Assembly: GCA_000436255.1 (NCBI GenBank)
Contig: HF990805.1
Coordinates: 8,452 to 15,253 of the forward strand
Reading direction: 5' to 3'
Length of the DNA: 6,802 bases
Source of the DNA: Clostridium sp. CAG:1193
GTDB taxonomy: Bacteria > Bacillota_I > Bacilli_A > RF39 > UBA660
Of this stretch, positions 5,595 to 6,802 are shown one piece after another. The notes under the pieces are model-generated. The model did no database searches. It was not told where the DNA came from and saw nothing but the letters and a program-made list of their open reading frames with translations. Position numbers and translations under genes: made by a program. The first letter of the stretch is position 1, and the number at the start of each line of letters is the position of its first letter.

Positions 5595-6584
5595 ATGAAT
5601 AAAAAAGGGTTTACTTTAGTGGAGTTGCTTGCAGTAATAGTAATACTTGCAGTAATACTAATAATAGCAGTACCACAAATACAAAGTGTAATTAAAGATT
5701 CTAAAACATCTACTTTAAAGAATACTTTAAAATTAATGATTTCAGCAGCTGAAGAAGAATATATTAATAAAAAAGCACTTGGTATAGAAATTAATACTGT
5801 AAAATGTGATAAAATCGCTAAATTAAGCGATAAAGATTATGGTAAATGTAAAATAACTTATGATAATGATGGTACACCTACTGTAATAATTAATGGTAAA
5901 AAGGATGGCAAGTTTGATAATATAGCATGTAGTGGAACAAGAAATAATATTACATGCATACAAGGAGAAATACCAACATCAAGAATGTGCAAATATGATG
6001 GAAAATTAACAAATGGTTTAAAATTTGTAGATGGACAATATACTTATACATATTACACTGCTACATCATCTTTTAGTGTAACACTTACAGATAAAACATC
6101 AACAGATCCAGTAACAACAGAATTATGTGGAACAATTAATGGTAAAAAGATTACAAATATGAGTAATATGTTTCAAGGCAGTAAAGCTATAAGTATAGAC
6201 TTATCAAGTTTCGATACATCAAATGTATTAAGTATGTCATCAATGTTTGAAAATACTAAAGCAACTGAATTAAATTTAAGCAGTTTTGATACTTCAAAAG
6301 TAACAAGTATGGATTCTATGTTTTTAGGTAGTCAAGCAACTACTATAAATTTAAGTAGCTTTGATACATCTAAAGTAACAAGCATGGATACTATGTTTTA
6401 TAATGCAAAAGTAGTAAGTTTAGATTTATCAAGTTTTAATACATCAAATGTAACTGATATGTATTATATGTTTAAAGATTCAAGTGTAACTATTGGATAT
6501 GCTCGTACTGAAGAAGATGCAGATAAATTAAATGCAAGTAGTGGAAAACCAAGTGCTTTATCATTTGTTGTTAAAACCACTTAA
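5595..6584 (+). CDS. Type IV pilin-like surface protein with DUF285 (BspA-type) repeats
   Basis: The 329-residue product begins MNKKGFTLVELL. This is a type III signal with a four-residue basic leader plus glycine, cleavage between G5 and F6, and the conserved glutamate at position 5 of the mature chain (E10). A hydrophobic helix runs to about residue 29. A prepilin peptidase elsewhere in the genome should process it, and the helix would anchor or assemble it as a pilin or pseudopilin. A helix-rich segment (30-60) and a region with six cysteines (C71, C85, C112, C121, C132, C178) follow, suggesting disulfides. Residues 189-288 hold four 25-residue repeats of the pattern MxxMF...LDLSSFDTSxVTS plus a decayed fifth, of the DUF285/BspA type found in surface proteins of Firmicutes and mycoplasmas. 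The end lacks an LPXTG anchor. No pilus assembly genes lie nearby, so it may be an orphan adhesin-like pilin. The domain calls are strong; adhesion is inferred. Confidence 0.88.
   Translation: MNKKGFTLVELLAVIVILAVILIIAVPQIQSVIKDSKTSTLKNTLKLMISAAEEEYINKKALGIEINTVKCDKIAKLSDKDYGKCKITYDNDGTPTVIINGKKDGKFDNIACSGTRNNITCIQGEIPTSRMCKYDGKLTNGLKFVDGQYTYTYYTATSSFSVTLTDKTSTDPVTTELCGTINGKKITNMSNMFQGSKAISIDLSSFDTSNVLSMSSMFENTKATELNLSSFDTSKVTSMDSMFLGSQATTINLSSFDTSKVTSMDTMFYNAKVVSLDLSSFNTSNVTDMYYMFKDSSVTIGYARTEEDADKLNASSGKPSALSFVVKTT
6159..6494 (+). repeat. In-frame 75-bp coding repeats (25-residue DUF285 units)
   Basis: Four units start at 6159, 6234, 6309 and 6384, and a degenerate fifth starts at 6459. 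The spacing is exactly 75 bases. Each encodes an MxxMF start and, except the last, LSSF(D/N)TS(N/K)V near its end. Units two and three are the closest to each other. Codons differ between units (serine appears as TCA, AGT, AGC and TCT), so these are not recent exact duplications. Confidence 0.9.
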
Positions 6585-6589
6585 TAACT

Positions 6590-6614
6590 AAAATGGATAT
6601 TAATCCATTTTTTT
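6590..6614 (+). terminator. Intrinsic terminator after the pilin-like gene
   Basis: AAATGGAT (6591-6598) pairs with ATCCATTT (6603-6610) around ATTA, and the T-run extends through 6614. It begins six bases after the stop codon. Confidence 0.87.
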
Positions 6615-6627
6615 ATTTTAAAAATAA

Positions 6628-6656
6628 TTGTAGTTTTTTTCTACTTATTATATAAT
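6628..6656 (+). promoter_or_regulatory. Promoter of the phosphoketolase gene
   Basis: TTGTAG (6628-6633) and TATAAT (6651-6656) are separated by 17 bases. The -10 is consensus and the -35 matches only in TTG. It lies between the pilin terminator and the ribosome binding site of the next gene. Confidence 0.6.
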
Positions 6657-6666
6657 TATATAGAAT

Positions 6667-6672
6667 AGGAGG
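6667..6672 (+). promoter_or_regulatory. Ribosome binding site of the phosphoketolase gene
   Basis: AGGAGG lies eight bases before the ATG at 6681. It is a consensus site and confirms the start of the truncated gene. Confidence 0.9.
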
Positions 6673-6680
6673 GTATAAAA

Positions 6681-6802
6681 ATGACTAAAGAAGAAATTAA
6701 TTTAATTGATAAATATTTTAGGGCATCTAATTACTTATCTGCGTGTCAGTTATATTTACTTGATAATCCATTATTAAAGCGTCCTTTAAAGATAGAAGAT
6801 AT
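6681..6802 (+). CDS. xfp: Xylulose-5-phosphate/fructose-6-phosphate phosphoketolase, N-terminal 40 residues, 3' truncated by window edge
   Basis: Only the first 40 codons are present. They read IDKYFRASNYLSACQLYLLDNPLLKRPLK, split here as IDKYFRASNYLSACQ and LYLLDNPLLKRPLK. This aligns with the conserved start of phosphoketolases (Y-W-R-A-A-N-Y-L-S-x-x-Q-I-Y-L and D-N-P-L-L-x-x-P-L). The full enzyme is normally about 800 residues. It uses thiamine diphosphate and phosphate to split xylulose 5-phosphate (and often fructose 6-phosphate) into acetyl phosphate plus glyceraldehyde 3-phosphate (or erythrose 4-phosphate), which is central to heterolactic-type fermentation. The catalytic core lies outside the window, so completeness and substrate preference cannot be judged. 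The TPP-binding region must be seen to confirm that it is intact. It appears to be its own transcription unit. Confidence 0.88.
   Translation, partial: MTKEEINLIDKYFRASNYLSACQLYLLDNPLLKRPLKIED

Noticed and set aside
6159..6494. Regularly spaced repeats as a CRISPR array or tandem non-coding repeat
   Set aside because: The 75-base period keeps the reading frame and encodes a known 25-residue protein repeat. Units diverge at synonymous positions and there are no unique spacers.

Overview
The window comes from a low-GC bacterium that is very probably anaerobic or lives without oxygen much of the time. The base composition is strongly AT-rich (by eye well under 35% G+C). Ribosome binding sites are strong and Firmicutes-like (AGGAGG, sometimes extended to AGGAGTGAT), and terminators are AT-rich hairpins followed by T-runs. 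All tryptophans are TGG and TGA ends nrdD, so the standard bacterial code applies rather than the Mycoplasma code. Together with an oxygen-sensitive class III ribonucleotide reductase, a phosphoketolase and a pilin-like protein carrying DUF285 repeats, this points to a Firmicutes or Mollicutes-related lineage, plausibly an uncultured gut organism. That placement is inference.

Layout, all on the + strand. (1) Bases 1-3667 hold an anaerobic deoxynucleotide operon. It has the 3' part of nrdG (radical-SAM activase), nrdD (class III reductase with a glutaredoxin-like domain fused to its C-terminus) and a thioredoxin-reductase-like flavoprotein whose start overlaps the nrdD stop. (2) A tRNA-Thr(GGT) starts 10 bases after the flavoprotein gene and is followed by a hairpin terminator. 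(3) A 92-residue two-helix membrane protein of unknown function has its own terminator. (4) A site-2-protease-like (M50) membrane metalloprotease with a long helical cytosolic tail sits between an extended -10 promoter with an overlapping inverted repeat and a strong terminator. (5) A type IV pilin-like protein has an ectodomain carrying 25-residue DUF285/BspA-type repeats. (6) The first 40 codons of a phosphoketolase run off the right edge.

The genes of region 1 form a coherent machine. NrdG installs the glycyl radical on NrdD. The fused redoxin can re-reduce the active-site disulfide made in each turnover, and the flavoprotein next door can reduce the redoxin. This suggests a thiol-driven rather than formate-driven class III reductase. 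The flavoprotein lacks the usual HRRxxxR NADPH motif, so its electron donor may be something other than NADPH. Regions 3-6 look like independent transcription units separated by terminators, and I see no evidence that they form one system with each other. No gene-free stretch exceeds 300 bases; the longest, 3752-3963, holds the tRNA-operon terminator and the leader of the small membrane-protein gene.
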